NCBI RefSeq assembly: GCF_000025985.1
Contig: NC_003228.3
Span: 1,798,001-1,862,000 of the forward strand
DNA length: 64,000 nt
Direction: 5' to 3'
DNA from: Bacteroides fragilis NCTC 9343
Lineage (GTDB): Bacteria; Bacteroidota; Bacteroidia; Bacteroidales; Bacteroidaceae
Of this stretch, positions 17,053 to 26,210 are shown in pieces. The position numbers and the translations under genes were made by a program. How positions within the stretch are numbered: the first letter of the stretch is position 1; the number at the start of each line of letters is the position of its first letter. The notes beneath the pieces were generated by a model that saw only the letters and a list, made by a program, of their open reading frames with translations, did not search any database and was not told where the DNA came from.

Positions 17053-17963
17053 AAACTGCTGTACTTTTTTTAGTCTTTAATCGTCCAGATACTACTGTTC
17101 GTGTATTTGAAACAATTCGGCAAGCCCGTCCTCCTCGTCTGTATGTAGCTGCGGATGGTCCTCGTAAGAATAGAACAGATGAAAATGAAAAATGTGAAAA
17201 AACTCGTTCTGTAATTAAACAAATAGATTGGAATTGTGAAGTCAAAACATTGTTCCGTAATGAAAATTTGGGTTGTGGAAAAGCCGTTAGTGAAGCTATT
17301 ACCTGGTTTTTTGATCAGGAGGAAGAAGGTATTATATTAGAAGATGATGTATTGCCTCATTCCGATTTCTTTTCTTATTGTGAGGAGCTATTAGAGAAAT
17401 ACAGGGATACTGAGCAGGTTGGGTTTATTTCTGGGCGTAATAATCTTTATGGAGATAGAGTAAGTGACGATTCTTATTTTTTTTCGCCTATTAATCATGT
17501 GTGGGGATGGGCTACTTGGAGAAGAACGTGGAAGTTATATCAGTTTGATATAAGAAATATACCTTTTTCTAAATTTGAGAAAATAGTAAATGAATATTAT
17601 GATGAAAAGAAAGTTAGAAGGTATTGGAGTTTAGTTTATAAAATGATGAAATATAATCTTATAGATACATGGGATTATCAACTTTCCATAATTCTATATA
17701 TGAATAGAATTTATTCTATTGTACCTAATATAAATATGATACAAAATCTTGGCTTAGGAGAAAATGCCACGCATACTGTAACGGTTGATTATAGAGAAAA
17801 AAACTATTCTGGCAAATCTATTCTTCCACTAATGCATCCGCAAGAAATATGTGTAAATAAATTAGGGTTAAGAAAGGAGGTGGAATTTGAACGTCTATAT
17901 GTTTCGTTGAAAGGATATTACTATGTGTTGTTAAGACTTTATTTGAAAAAAATGAAAAAATAA
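17049..17963 (+). CDS. GT-A fold glycosyltransferase
   Basis: 304 residues. MKTAVLFLVFNRPDTTVRVF starts a family of capsule transferases often annotated as glycosyltransferase family 2-like or HlpA-like. LYVAADGPRKNR follows, then the acidic metal site E98-D99-D100 in IILEDDVLPH, and VWGWATWRRTW, a conserved acceptor-side motif in this group. No membrane segments are seen. It overlaps the preceding GT8 gene by 4 bp and the following gene by 1 bp. The sugar specificity cannot be read from the sequence. Confidence 0.8.
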   Translation: MKTAVLFLVFNRPDTTVRVFETIRQARPPRLYVAADGPRKNRTDENEKCEKTRSVIKQIDWNCEVKTLFRNENLGCGKAVSEAITWFFDQEEEGIILEDDVLPHSDFFSYCEELLEKYRDTEQVGFISGRNNLYGDRVSDDSYFFSPINHVWGWATWRRTWKLYQFDIRNIPFSKFEKIVNEYYDEKKVRRYWSLVYKMMKYNLIDTWDYQLSIILYMNRIYSIVPNINMIQNLGLGENATHTVTVDYREKNYSGKSILPLMHPQEICVNKLGLRKEVEFERLYVSLKGYYYVLLRLYLKKMKK

Positions 17964-18916
17964 TGAATAAGTACTCAATTCTATTACTGAAAACTATCCG
18001 TAAGCTCTATACAAAGTGTAGAAATAATTTTGGTGAGCATTGCTTGAGTTATGAGACTAATCCAGATATTGTTTCCGAGCGAATTTTTAACTTATTATCG
18101 AATGATAACCCTTGTATGATAGCTCGTTTAGGAGGTACAGAGTTAAATGCTATGGCGAATTATTTAGGGGTTAGCCAATATCGAAATTCTTATCTATCTT
18201 TTATAAAACATAGGACACCTGCTTGGTGGTGGGAATCTTATGTGAAAAATAACATGATGATATATAGTGGATTCTTTCCTATTTCTGAAGCTTCTCTAAC
18301 TAAGTTTGCCAAAATGATGATTGAAGATTGTGCTCTGGTAGATATATTAGGCTCTTGGAGAGCAGAAGAACTTTATTTTCAAAAGGAACTTCGTAATACT
18401 TATAAGGTTGGTTTAAGTCTGTTGGAGCCGTGGTGGGCAGATAAACCATGGACAAGGATTCTTACTGGAAAGAATGTGCTTGTTGTTCACCCATTTGCAG
18501 ATAGTATATGGCAACAATATCACTACAAACGTGAAAAATTATTTCGTAATGACTCCATTCTTCCTGTTTTCAATTTGAAAGTATTGAAAGCAGTGCAATC
18601 TTTAGGTGGAAATTCTAATTATAATGATTGGTTTGAAGCTTTGGAATATATGAAAAAAGAAATAGATAAAGTAGATTATGATATTTGCTTAATAGGTTGT
18701 GGAGCTTACGGTTTTCCATTGGCTGCTCATGTGAAAAGAACAGGTAAGAAAGCAATTCATCTAGGAGGAGGACTGCAATTATTGTTTGGAATTCGTGGAA
18801 AGAGATGGGATATGCGGGATGAATATAAATCTTTGATGAATGAATATTGGATTAGACCTTCTGAAGATGAAACGCCTGTAGTAGCAAAAAAAGTGGAAGG
18901 TGCTTGTTATTGGTAA
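17963..18916 (+). CDS. Unknown capsule gene, possibly a GT-D-like glycosyltransferase
   Basis: 317 residues, soluble, with no signal peptide. The segment CMIARLGGTELNAM resembles the 'RfGdGE' metal/nucleotide site of GT-D fold (DUF1792) transferases. Later, VLVVHPFADSIWQQY and DYDICLIGCGAYGFPLAAHVKRTGKKAIHLGG look like Rossmann-type strands, with an Asp-rich turn as in that fold. It lies in the glycosyltransferase run, overlapping its upstream neighbour by one base. A transferase is the best guess, but I do not recognise it with certainty. Confidence 0.55.
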   Translation: MNKYSILLLKTIRKLYTKCRNNFGEHCLSYETNPDIVSERIFNLLSNDNPCMIARLGGTELNAMANYLGVSQYRNSYLSFIKHRTPAWWWESYVKNNMMIYSGFFPISEASLTKFAKMMIEDCALVDILGSWRAEELYFQKELRNTYKVGLSLLEPWWADKPWTRILTGKNVLVVHPFADSIWQQYHYKREKLFRNDSILPVFNLKVLKAVQSLGGNSNYNDWFEALEYMKKEIDKVDYDICLIGCGAYGFPLAAHVKRTGKKAIHLGGGLQLLFGIRGKRWDMRDEYKSLMNEYWIRPSEDETPVVAKKVEGACYW

Positions 18917-18929
18917 ATTTTAATATTGT

Positions 18930-19727
18930 ATGGAATATTTTTTACCTTTGATTTCTATCGTAACCATATCTTATAATGCGGTTAATCTTATTGAGAAAAC
19001 AATATTAAGTGTTGTTGAGCAGGACACAGCTGATTTTGAATATATTGTTATTGACGGGGGAAGTACAGATGGAACTGTTGAAGTAATCAGAAAATATGAA
19101 AATGCTATTTCATATTGGGTCAGTGAATCTGATAAGGGAATATTTGATGCTATGAATAAGGCACTGTCGGTTGCTAAGGGGGATTGGGTCATTTTTATGA
19201 ATAGTGGAGATTGCTTCTATAATAATCATGTTCTTTCTGAAATAGCTATTTACATGAAAGATGAAGAAACTGAACTTATATATGGAGATGTAAATTTATT
19301 CTCGGGTAAGCGGAATTTTATCTTTAAACAAAGGGTCTCAGGCATTAATATAAATTTGAATTCAGTTTGTCATCAGACGGTATTCATACGTAGAAAATTG
19401 CATCCTTATTTTGATGTGCGTTATAAACTGACGGCAGATCATGATATTATATTTGATTTCATAAAGAGGGGACAGTATATTCATGCTAATATAGTAATAG
19501 CAAAGGTTTTATTGGGTGGAGTTAGTCATGATGTTATTAAAACTAGTCTGGAAAAATTACTCATTTCTTACCGGAAAGGCACTTTTATGGATTTGTTATT
19601 ATCGCCTCTTTGTAATATTTATCAGGTAATTAAATATTTTGTTAAGAAATTGCTAATCAGTGCTCTCCCTATTGAACTATTTAATAAAATGTCACGTATG
19701 AAATCGAAAATGGAATCGAATTTTTAA
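18930..19727 (+). CDS. Family 2 glycosyltransferase (WcaE-like)
   Basis: 265 residues. ISIVTISYNAVNLIEKTILS, the UDP-binding YIVIDGGSTDGTVEVI, SESDKGIFDAMNKAL and MNSGDCFY (in place of DxD) are the markers of the colanic-acid WcaE-type GT2 group. An acidic pair follows in LTADHDIIFD. It transfers a sugar in the cytoplasm to the growing lipid-linked repeat unit. The stop and the next start overlap by one base (TAATG). Confidence 0.88.
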   Translation: MEYFLPLISIVTISYNAVNLIEKTILSVVEQDTADFEYIVIDGGSTDGTVEVIRKYENAISYWVSESDKGIFDAMNKALSVAKGDWVIFMNSGDCFYNNHVLSEIAIYMKDEETELIYGDVNLFSGKRNFIFKQRVSGININLNSVCHQTVFIRRKLHPYFDVRYKLTADHDIIFDFIKRGQYIHANIVIAKVLLGGVSHDVIKTSLEKLLISYRKGTFMDLLLSPLCNIYQVIKYFVKKLLISALPIELFNKMSRMKSKMESNF

Positions 19728-20863
19728 TGAAAAATCCGGCGTTTTTCTTTTCTTCTGTTTGGGTAATGGTTCTGTGGCTTTATAGTCACCATTATGCTTT
19801 GGTTTTGGAAAATTTGAAACAAGAAACAGGTATTTTCATATTATTATCTATCACTGTTTTTTCTTTACCGTTTTTTTTATCCTTTTATCTAAAAAACAGA
19901 AAAGAGTACTCCTTAATATTATCCGGAAAGTTAGATGTTAAACTGAAAAAACTTTTAAAATGTTGGATATTGTTTTCTTTTGTTGAAATTCTTGTTTTTC
20001 GTTCATTGCCTATATTATCTTTTGCTGGAGTTGAATCCTTTTATACAGAATGGGGAATTCCTAGTCTGCATGGATTACTCAATGCAATAATTATAACAAT
20101 ATCGAATATTATTTTTTATAAATATATGGTACATAAAAAGAAGAAATATTTGATATTTTATTTTTTATGTTTATGCTGGCCTATTTTGTTGTTAACAAGA
20201 CAAGTTCTGATGAGCATGATATTACAAATGGGGCTTATTTATTTGTATTGCAATAAGATTCAAATTACAAAAATATTTCGATCTGTAGCTATTGGTATCA
20301 TTGTCATAGTGTTATTTGGTTTATTGGGAGATTTACGCTCTGGAAAAGATGCTATGGAAAACATAGCTGGTATTTCAGATGACTATCCATCTTTTCTACC
20401 CAGTGGCTTTATATGGGTATATGTCTATGTAACTAGTCCTTTGAATAATTTGAATCATAATTTATATTTATATCCTGATTTAAACTTCTTACCGTTGATT
20501 GCTTTTGGAAATTTATTTCCATCTTTTATAAGAGAAAAACTGTTACCTAACAATATAGGAGTCGCTACAGATTTGGTTAATGATAATTTGAATGTGATGA
20601 CTATGCACCCTCAGTATCTCAGTGCTTTTGGCTATTTAGGAGCGTTAGTATTTTATTTTCTTTATGGGTGTTTTGTTTTTTATGTTTATCTGAAATTTAG
20701 AAAGGAGAGCAATGCTAAATGGATGTTTATGACCGTTGTTCTTACACATAATCTCATTTTATCTGTTTTTGTGGATTTCAATATTAATCTTGTTTTTTTA
20801 TTTCAACTATTTCTTCACTATTACTTAGGAACTAACTTTTCATTAAAACGTATAGAACGTTAA
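19727..20863 (+). CDS. wzy: Probable polysaccharide polymerase (Wzy-like)
   Basis: 378 residues with about 10 hydrophobic segments and a larger central extracytoplasmic loop (roughly residues 205-290, LLGDLRSGKDAMENIAGISD onwards). This topology, with no soluble domain, is typical of Wzy polymerases, which are poorly conserved in sequence. DLRSGKD and the later loop residues resemble the O-antigen polymerase loop. It is the only multi-pass protein in the operon apart from the flippase and the initiating transferase, which supports the role. Confidence 0.75.
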   Translation: MKNPAFFFSSVWVMVLWLYSHHYALVLENLKQETGIFILLSITVFSLPFFLSFYLKNRKEYSLILSGKLDVKLKKLLKCWILFSFVEILVFRSLPILSFAGVESFYTEWGIPSLHGLLNAIIITISNIIFYKYMVHKKKKYLIFYFLCLCWPILLLTRQVLMSMILQMGLIYLYCNKIQITKIFRSVAIGIIVIVLFGLLGDLRSGKDAMENIAGISDDYPSFLPSGFIWVYVYVTSPLNNLNHNLYLYPDLNFLPLIAFGNLFPSFIREKLLPNNIGVATDLVNDNLNVMTMHPQYLSAFGYLGALVFYFLYGCFVFYVYLKFRKESNAKWMFMTVVLTHNLILSVFVDFNINLVFLFQLFLHYYLGTNFSLKRIER

Positions 20864-20870
20864 TTTATCA

Positions 20871-21650
20871 ATGTCGGATATTTTAAAATTTTCTGTAGTT
20901 ATTCCCGTGTATAATGGGAGTAATACAGTGACAAGAGCAGTTGATTCTTGTTTGAAGCAAACTACTTTGCCATGGGAAATTATCATTGTAAATGATTGCA
21001 GTAAAGATAACACGTTAGATGTCTTAATTGAAAATTATCAAGGGAATAATATCGTGAAAATATATTCTTTACCAAAGAATAGTGGAGTTTCTGTTGCTCG
21101 AAATTTAGGGTGGGACAAGGCAACCGGAGATTTTATTGCTTTTTTGGATGCTGATGATGTGTGGCATCCGTCCAAATTAGAAGTTTTGAACGAATTGAAG
21201 CATGGTTATAAGGATGTTTCTTGTATTGCTCATAAATACACTGAGAATAGCTTGCCTGAAGAAAAAAAAATCATGCCAAAATGTAAAATTTTGAAGTTTA
21301 GACATTTTTTAATTCGTAACTATTTTAATACTTCTTGTTTGGCTGTTTGTAAATGTATCGGAGAGAGATTTAATGAAACTATGAGATATACTGAGGATCA
21401 TGACCTTTGTCTTAGAATAGCAAATAAAATGAATATATATTATATTGATTTACCATTGACATCCTTAGGGAGACCACAGCTATCTAAGGGGGGGCTAAGT
21501 GGTAATCAATGGGCTATGAGGAAAGGAGAAATGAAATTATACTTTCATGCTTGTAAGCTTCGTTGGTGGCTTTTCCCTTGTCTGCCTCTCTTTTTTCTTT
21601 TTTCTATTGCAAAACACCTGTTAAAACTTGGAATGAGATGTATGAAATAA
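20871..21650 (+). CDS. Family 2 glycosyltransferase
   Basis: 259 residues. FSVVIPVYNGSNTVTRAVDS, IIIVNDCSKDNTLDVL, and the DxD block FLDADDVWHPSKLE are all intact, followed by YTEDHDLCLRIANKM with the catalytic-base acidic pair. The C terminus has a hydrophobic, basic end (LRWWLFPCLPLFFLFSIAKHLL) that may lie against the membrane. The last 13 bp overlap the next gene in another frame. Confidence 0.9.
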   Translation: MSDILKFSVVIPVYNGSNTVTRAVDSCLKQTTLPWEIIIVNDCSKDNTLDVLIENYQGNNIVKIYSLPKNSGVSVARNLGWDKATGDFIAFLDADDVWHPSKLEVLNELKHGYKDVSCIAHKYTENSLPEEKKIMPKCKILKFRHFLIRNYFNTSCLAVCKCIGERFNETMRYTEDHDLCLRIANKMNIYYIDLPLTSLGRPQLSKGGLSGNQWAMRKGEMKLYFHACKLRWWLFPCLPLFFLFSIAKHLLKLGMRCMK

Positions 21651-22456
21651 CTGCTACTATTGTTACATATAAGAATCCTGATTCTGTTTTATTGAAAGCT
21701 ATCAATAGCTTTTTGAATACAAAGTTGGAAGTACGGTTATATATTATTGATAATTCTCCCACAGATTATTTAAAAGATATTTCTTATGATCCTCGGGTAG
21801 AGTATATTTTTATGAACTCGAATAATGGCTTTGGAGCCGGACATAATGTTATATTGAGAGATCCTGAAAAGATGGGAAAATATCATTTAATACTAAACCC
21901 AGATATATCATTTGAGGAAGGGACTTTGGAGAAGTTATATGATTACATGGAGGGTAAGCTGGATGTGGGAAATGTAATGCCTAAGGTTATTTATCCTAAT
22001 GGGGAATTGCAATATTTATGTAAGCTTCTTCCTACGCCAAAAGATTGGATAGTTCGTATGTTTCTTCCTATTAAAAGCATCAAAAACAGAATTGACTATA
22101 ATTTTGAAATGAAGTTTGCAGATTATGATAGAGAAATGAATATTCCTTATTTATCAGGCTGTTTTATGTTTCTTCGGAAATCTGTGATAGAAGGAATTGG
22201 AGTGTTTGATGAAGGTATTTTTATGTATGGAGAAGATACAGATCTGAATAGGCGTATTTATCGGAAATACAAAACGATGTATTATCCTCAAGTAACTATA
22301 ACTCACCATTTTGAGAAAGGATCTCATAAAAGTTTACGTTTATTGTGGATACATGTAAAGGCTGCTATTTATTATTTAAATAAATGGGGTTGGTTCTTTG
22401 ATAAAGAAAGAAGTATAATAAATATAACAGTGAAGCAACAATATATTAGAAAGTAA
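21638..22456 (+). CDS. Family 2 glycosyltransferase (rhamnosyltransferase-like)
   Basis: 272 residues from the ATG at 21638, which overlaps the previous stop by 13 bp; the frame is open further upstream, but those codons belong to the previous gene's coding region. It shows ITATIVTYKNPDSVLLKAI, YIIDNSPTDYLKD, NNGFGAGHN, LNPDISFEEGTLEKL (the NPD in place of DxD) and MYGEDTDLNRRIY with the acidic catalytic pair. NPD/GxGxxxN is typical of rhamnosyltransferase-like GT2 enzymes and would fit the rmlA/rmlC genes, but substrate use is inference. Confidence 0.88.
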   Translation: MYEITATIVTYKNPDSVLLKAINSFLNTKLEVRLYIIDNSPTDYLKDISYDPRVEYIFMNSNNGFGAGHNVILRDPEKMGKYHLILNPDISFEEGTLEKLYDYMEGKLDVGNVMPKVIYPNGELQYLCKLLPTPKDWIVRMFLPIKSIKNRIDYNFEMKFADYDREMNIPYLSGCFMFLRKSVIEGIGVFDEGIFMYGEDTDLNRRIYRKYKTMYYPQVTITHHFEKGSHKSLRLLWIHVKAAIYYLNKWGWFFDKERSIINITVKQQYIRK

Positions 22457-23364
22457 TGATAGATAGAATGAATCTTCTTTTTACAGGTGCTTCTGGCTTC
22501 TTGGGGTATAATGTACTTCCATTATTGAAGAAAAAGTATTCAGTAGAAACTATAGGACTAACTTCTCAGGATGATTATATAGTGAATTTAGCAGCAGAGA
22601 TTCCTAAGTTGGCCGGAAAATATGATGTTATATTGCATGTTGCAGGAAAAGCACACTCTCTGCCTAAGACGGAGGCAGAGAAACGACTTTTTTTTGATGT
22701 GAACCTTCAAGGGACTAAGAATTTGTGTACTGCTTTGGAACAAAGTGGCATTCCGAAGTCATTCATTTTTATTAGTACTGTTGCTGTTTATGGTTGTGAT
22801 TCGGGTGAGAATATCACGGAAGAATATCCTTTGAATGGAACAACTCCTTATGCTCTGAGTAAGATCAAGGCGGAGAAATATCTGGAAGAATGGTGTGCCA
22901 TGCATAATGTGAAATTAAGTATACTTCGTCCTTCTTTAATTGCCGGTCCTAATCCTCCGGGAAATCTGGGAGCAATGATCCATGGGATTAAGAGTGGTAA
23001 GTATTTGAGTATTGCCGGAGGAAAAGCTCAAAAGAGCGTTTTGATGGTTCAGGATATAGCTAATCTTGTTCCTCTATTGATTGAAAAGGGAGGGATATAT
23101 AATGTTTGTGACAGTTACCAGCCGAGTTTTCGTGAACTGGAGATGGTGATATGCAAACAATTGAATAAGAAGTTACCTTTGTCTATTCCTTATTGGTTTG
23201 CTAAGAGTATGGCCGTTTTTGGTGATTGTTTCGGGGAAAAGGCTCCAATAAACAGTTTAAAACTTCGTAAGATCACGCACTCTTTGACTTTTAGTAATGA
23301 AAAGGCAATGCGGGAGCTTGGATGGAAGCCTATGAATGTTCTGAAAAATTTTCGGATAGAATAA
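22456..23364 (+). CDS. NAD-dependent sugar epimerase/4-reductase (WbpV-like)
   Basis: 302 residues (or 298 from a second ATG at 22468). An extended SDR: LLFTGASGFLGYNVL (NAD loop), HVAGKAH, FISTVAVYG and the catalytic Tyr/Lys in TPYALSKIKAE. The set resembles UDP-4-keto-6-deoxy-HexNAc reductases (WbpV/WreQ type), which make UDP-QuiNAc or UDP-FucNAc for a WbpL-type initiating transferase. Such a transferase is encoded just downstream (23480), which supports this pairing. A simple C4 epimerase is the alternative. Confidence 0.8.
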   Translation: MIDRMNLLFTGASGFLGYNVLPLLKKKYSVETIGLTSQDDYIVNLAAEIPKLAGKYDVILHVAGKAHSLPKTEAEKRLFFDVNLQGTKNLCTALEQSGIPKSFIFISTVAVYGCDSGENITEEYPLNGTTPYALSKIKAEKYLEEWCAMHNVKLSILRPSLIAGPNPPGNLGAMIHGIKSGKYLSIAGGKAQKSVLMVQDIANLVPLLIEKGGIYNVCDSYQPSFRELEMVICKQLNKKLPLSIPYWFAKSMAVFGDCFGEKAPINSLKLRKITHSLTFSNEKAMRELGWKPMNVLKNFRIE

Positions 23365-23377
23365 GGAGGTGCTCTAA

Positions 23378-23476
23378 ATGGAAATTTTTCTTTGGATTAT
23401 AGGAATTCTAATAGGGATTTTTTTCGCCTTTTTAGGACTTCAATTCTTGTTTTATTTCATTAAAAAGAACGAATAG
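23378..23476 (+). CDS. 32-residue single-span membrane protein
   Basis: An ATG at 23378 follows a perfect AGGAGG (23364-23369, spacing 8 nt), the strongest ribosome site seen in this operon. The 32 codons encode MEIFLWIIGILIGIFFAFLG, then LQFLFYFIKKNE: one hydrophobic span of about 25 residues and a positively charged tail predicted to stay in the cytoplasm. It ends three bases before the start of the initiating transferase gene. The tight fit and strong ribosome site indicate a real small protein, perhaps a partner of that membrane enzyme. I know of no characterised homologue. Confidence 0.7.
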   Translation: MEIFLWIIGILIGIFFAFLGLQFLFYFIKKNE

Positions 23477-23479
23477 TTT

Positions 23480-24427
23480 ATGTACTATCTGATAATCTTA
23501 GTTCTGCTATTTCTGGCAGAACTTTTTTATTTTCATATTGCCGATAAATATAATATTATCGACAAACCGAATGAACGGAGTTCGCATACCCGGATTACAC
23601 TGCGGGGTGGAGGAATTATCTTCTACTTGGGTGCATTGGCTTATTTTCTGACAAATCAGTTTGAGTACCCTTGGTTTATGTTGGCTCTCACTCTGGTGAC
23701 GGTGATCAGCTTTGTAGATGATATCCGCTCCATATCACAAGGACTTCGTCTTGTTTTTCATTTTACGGCGATGGGCTTGATGTTCTATCAGTGGGAGTTG
23801 TTTACTCTTCCCTGGTGGACTGTAGTTGTGGCTTTGATCGCATGTACGGGGATTATCAATGCCTATAATTTTATGGATGGAATTAATGGCATCACGGGGG
23901 GATATTCGCTGGTTGTACTTGGATCTTTGGCGTTTATCAATCATTGGGTTGTTTCGTTCGTTGAACCGGGTTTGATTTATACCATGCTGTGTGCGGTGCT
24001 GGTTTTTAATTTCTTTAATTTCCGTAAGAGGGCAAAATGCTTTGCCGGTGATGTGGGGTCGGTCAGTATTGCTTTTATTATTCTGTTTTTAATCGGTAAG
24101 CTGATAATCGATACGGAAGATTTTAGTTGGATTGTGCTTCTGGCAGTATATGGAGTAGATAGTGTGCTGACTATTGTCCATCGATTGATGTTGCATGAAA
24201 ATATTGGTTTGCCTCACCGGAAACATTTGTATCAGATAATGGCTAATGAACTGAAGATACCTCATGTCGCGGTATCATTGACCTATATGGTGGTGCAGGG
24301 CGTAGTTGTGGCGGGATACCTGGTATTACGGGAGTACGGATATGTATATTTGGCAGGAAGCATATTGCTGTTGAGTATATTATATCTGTTGTTCATGAAG
24401 AGATTCTTTCAACTGCACCAGTTTTGA
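23480..24427 (+). CDS. Initiating sugar-1-phosphate transferase (WecA/WbpL family)
   Basis: 315 residues with about 10 membrane segments. Family motifs: DKPNERSSHT (residues ~28-37), RGGGIIFYLG, FVDDIRSIS (the DD metal site), NAYNFMDGINGI, and the cytoplasmic PHRKHLYQ loop. These enzymes move a sugar-1-phosphate from a UDP-sugar to undecaprenyl phosphate, starting each repeat unit. The specificity is likely the amino sugar made with the preceding SDR enzyme. It is the last gene of the capsule operon, as usual in Bacteroides. Confidence 0.93.
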   Translation: MYYLIILVLLFLAELFYFHIADKYNIIDKPNERSSHTRITLRGGGIIFYLGALAYFLTNQFEYPWFMLALTLVTVISFVDDIRSISQGLRLVFHFTAMGLMFYQWELFTLPWWTVVVALIACTGIINAYNFMDGINGITGGYSLVVLGSLAFINHWVVSFVEPGLIYTMLCAVLVFNFFNFRKRAKCFAGDVGSVSIAFIILFLIGKLIIDTEDFSWIVLLAVYGVDSVLTIVHRLMLHENIGLPHRKHLYQIMANELKIPHVAVSLTYMVVQGVVVAGYLVLREYGYVYLAGSILLLSILYLLFMKRFFQLHQF

Positions 24428-24447
24428 GTTAGTCGGTGGTGGGAAAT

Positions 24448-24487
24448 AAAAAGAAAGGCGACTTGATTGCAAGCCGCCTTTCTTTTT
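24448..24487. terminator. Bidirectional terminator between capsule operon and RNase G
   Basis: AAAAAGAAAGGCG (24448-24460) pairs with CGCCTTTCTTTTT (24475-24487), with a further inner ACTTG/CAAG pair and a loop of 4. A T-run exists on both strands, so it ends both the capsule transcript and the convergent RNase G transcript. Confidence 0.92.
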
Positions 24488-26060
24488 ATTTAATCTCAAA
24501 TTCTTCCTTCATATCAATCTCTTCTCCATGTGAATCGTAGAATACGTATTCAAGAAAAGCGAGTTTCTGACTCGGAATAATTTTAATACCAAATCCGTAT
24601 TTCATCTGCCATTTGCGTTTCAGCGACATAAGTCCCTGATTCAAATAAGCAGCCACATACGGGTGGATGTGCAGTGAGAATTTCTTTATCTTCAGTTTAT
24701 TGACCAGATAATCAATTTTACTCTCCAGTGTGTCCGTAAAGAGGATGGACGATTTGATGGTGCCTTTACCAAAGCAAGTCGGACAGGTTTCTGTAGTGTT
24801 CACGTCCATGGCCGGGCGAACCCGTTGGCGTGTAATTTGCATCAGTCCGAATTTGCTTAAGGGCAGAATGTTGTGACGCGCCCTGTCTTTTTGCATATTG
24901 GCACACATACGTTCGTAAAGCTTCTGACGATTTTCGGCTTCATTCATGTCGATGAAATCCACCACAATGATACCACCCATATCCCTTAGTCTTAACTGGC
25001 GTGCCAACTCATCGGCAGCTCCCAGGTTAACTTCGAGTGCATTACCTTCCTGTCCGTTGGCATTCTTGGTGCGGTTACCGCTGTTCACGTCTACTACGTG
25101 AAGCGCCTCAGTGTGCTCAATAATCAGGTAGGCACCACTCTTGTAGGATACTGTTTTACCAAAAGACGATTTAATCTGTTTGGTGATACCAAAATTGTCA
25201 TAAATGGGAAGCTGACCTTTGTATAATTTGACAATGCCTGCCCGTTCGGGGGCAATCAGTGTCACATAATCCCTGATTTCGTTGAATACCGCTTCGTTGT
25301 TGACGTAGATATTTTCGAACGAGGGATTGAAAAGGTCGCGTAACAAGGCTACGGCACGGCTGGTTTCCTCATAAATCAGTGTAGGAAACTTTGTAGCCTT
25401 TTGTACCTTGGTGATACTTTCTTCCCAGTGCTTCAGCAATACTTTAAGCTCTCCGTCGAGTTCGGCAACACGTTTGCCTTCTGCCACTGTGCGTACGATC
25501 ACTCCGAAGTTTTTCGGTTTGATACTCATCAGTAACTGTTTCAGGCGCGCACGTTCTTCGCTCGATTTAATTTTTTGAGAAACGGAAACCTTATCATTAA
25601 AAGGAATCAGTACCAGATATCTTCCTGCAAACGAGATTTCGGAAGTCAGGCGTGGTCCCTTGGTAGAGATAGGTTCCTTTACGATTTGCACCACTACTTC
25701 TTGTCCTACCTTTAATGTATTGGCTACAGTGCCATCCTTGTCAAGGTCGGGAAGCAGGGTTGCTTTCGAAATGGGATTAAGCTTTTTTTTGTCGCTTAAA
25801 GTCTGCTTTACGTACTTTTCGAGTGAGTTAAATTGAGGACCCAGGTCTAAATAATGAAGGAAAGCATCTTTCTCATAACCGACATCCACGAAGCAAGCAT
25901 TCAGTCCGGGCATCAATTTCTTGACACGGCCTAAATACATATTGCCCACCGAAAAAGAAATATTTCTTCCTTCGCTTTGAAGTTCCACCAGACTCTTGTC
26001 CTCAAGTAGGGCGATGGATACTTCTTTGGGCTGTACGTCTACTACTAGTTCGCTTGTCAC
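24486..26060 (-). CDS. rng: Ribonuclease G (RNase E/G family)
   Basis: 524 residues. N-terminal S1 RNA-binding segment (NMYLGRVKKLMPGLNACFVDVGYEKDAFLH, about residues 40-70, given here in parts: GRVKKLMPGLNACFVDVG). The catalytic DNase-I-like region contains HVVDVNSG and VVDFIDMN, whose Asp residues bind magnesium, and the zinc-link CPTCFGKG follows near the C terminus. The enzyme matures 16S rRNA and degrades RNA. It is last in a leftward group with HU and a 30-residue ribosome-type protein; a hairpin lies in its leader. Confidence 0.93.
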   Translation of the reverse strand: MTSELVVDVQPKEVSIALLEDKSLVELQSEGRNISFSVGNMYLGRVKKLMPGLNACFVDVGYEKDAFLHYLDLGPQFNSLEKYVKQTLSDKKKLNPISKATLLPDLDKDGTVANTLKVGQEVVVQIVKEPISTKGPRLTSEISFAGRYLVLIPFNDKVSVSQKIKSSEERARLKQLLMSIKPKNFGVIVRTVAEGKRVAELDGELKVLLKHWEESITKVQKATKFPTLIYEETSRAVALLRDLFNPSFENIYVNNEAVFNEIRDYVTLIAPERAGIVKLYKGQLPIYDNFGITKQIKSSFGKTVSYKSGAYLIIEHTEALHVVDVNSGNRTKNANGQEGNALEVNLGAADELARQLRLRDMGGIIVVDFIDMNEAENRQKLYERMCANMQKDRARHNILPLSKFGLMQITRQRVRPAMDVNTTETCPTCFGKGTIKSSILFTDTLESKIDYLVNKLKIKKFSLHIHPYVAAYLNQGLMSLKRKWQMKYGFGIKIIPSQKLAFLEYVFYDSHGEEIDMKEEFEIK

Positions 26061-26141
26061 CTCTATTTCCTATATTATTTAATTTTGTAAAAAATGAACG
26101 AATAACTCAATGGGTTTGTTCATTCAATCGGGCATTTAAAC

Positions 26142-26184
26142 AAAGAACAAACTCGAAAGACATAGCTTCACAAGTTTGTTCTTT
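26142..26184 (-). promoter_or_regulatory. Stem-loop between the 30-residue gene and rng
   Basis: Perfect 11-bp arms: AAAGAACAAAC (26142-26152) and GTTTGTTCTTT (26174-26184), with a 21-nt loop. It lies in the 150-bp gap upstream of rng on the transcribed strand with only a weak T-run, so attenuation or RNA processing is as likely as full termination. Confidence 0.5.
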
Positions 26185-26210
26185 ATTTCTGTCCAGATTC
26201 AGACTAAAAA

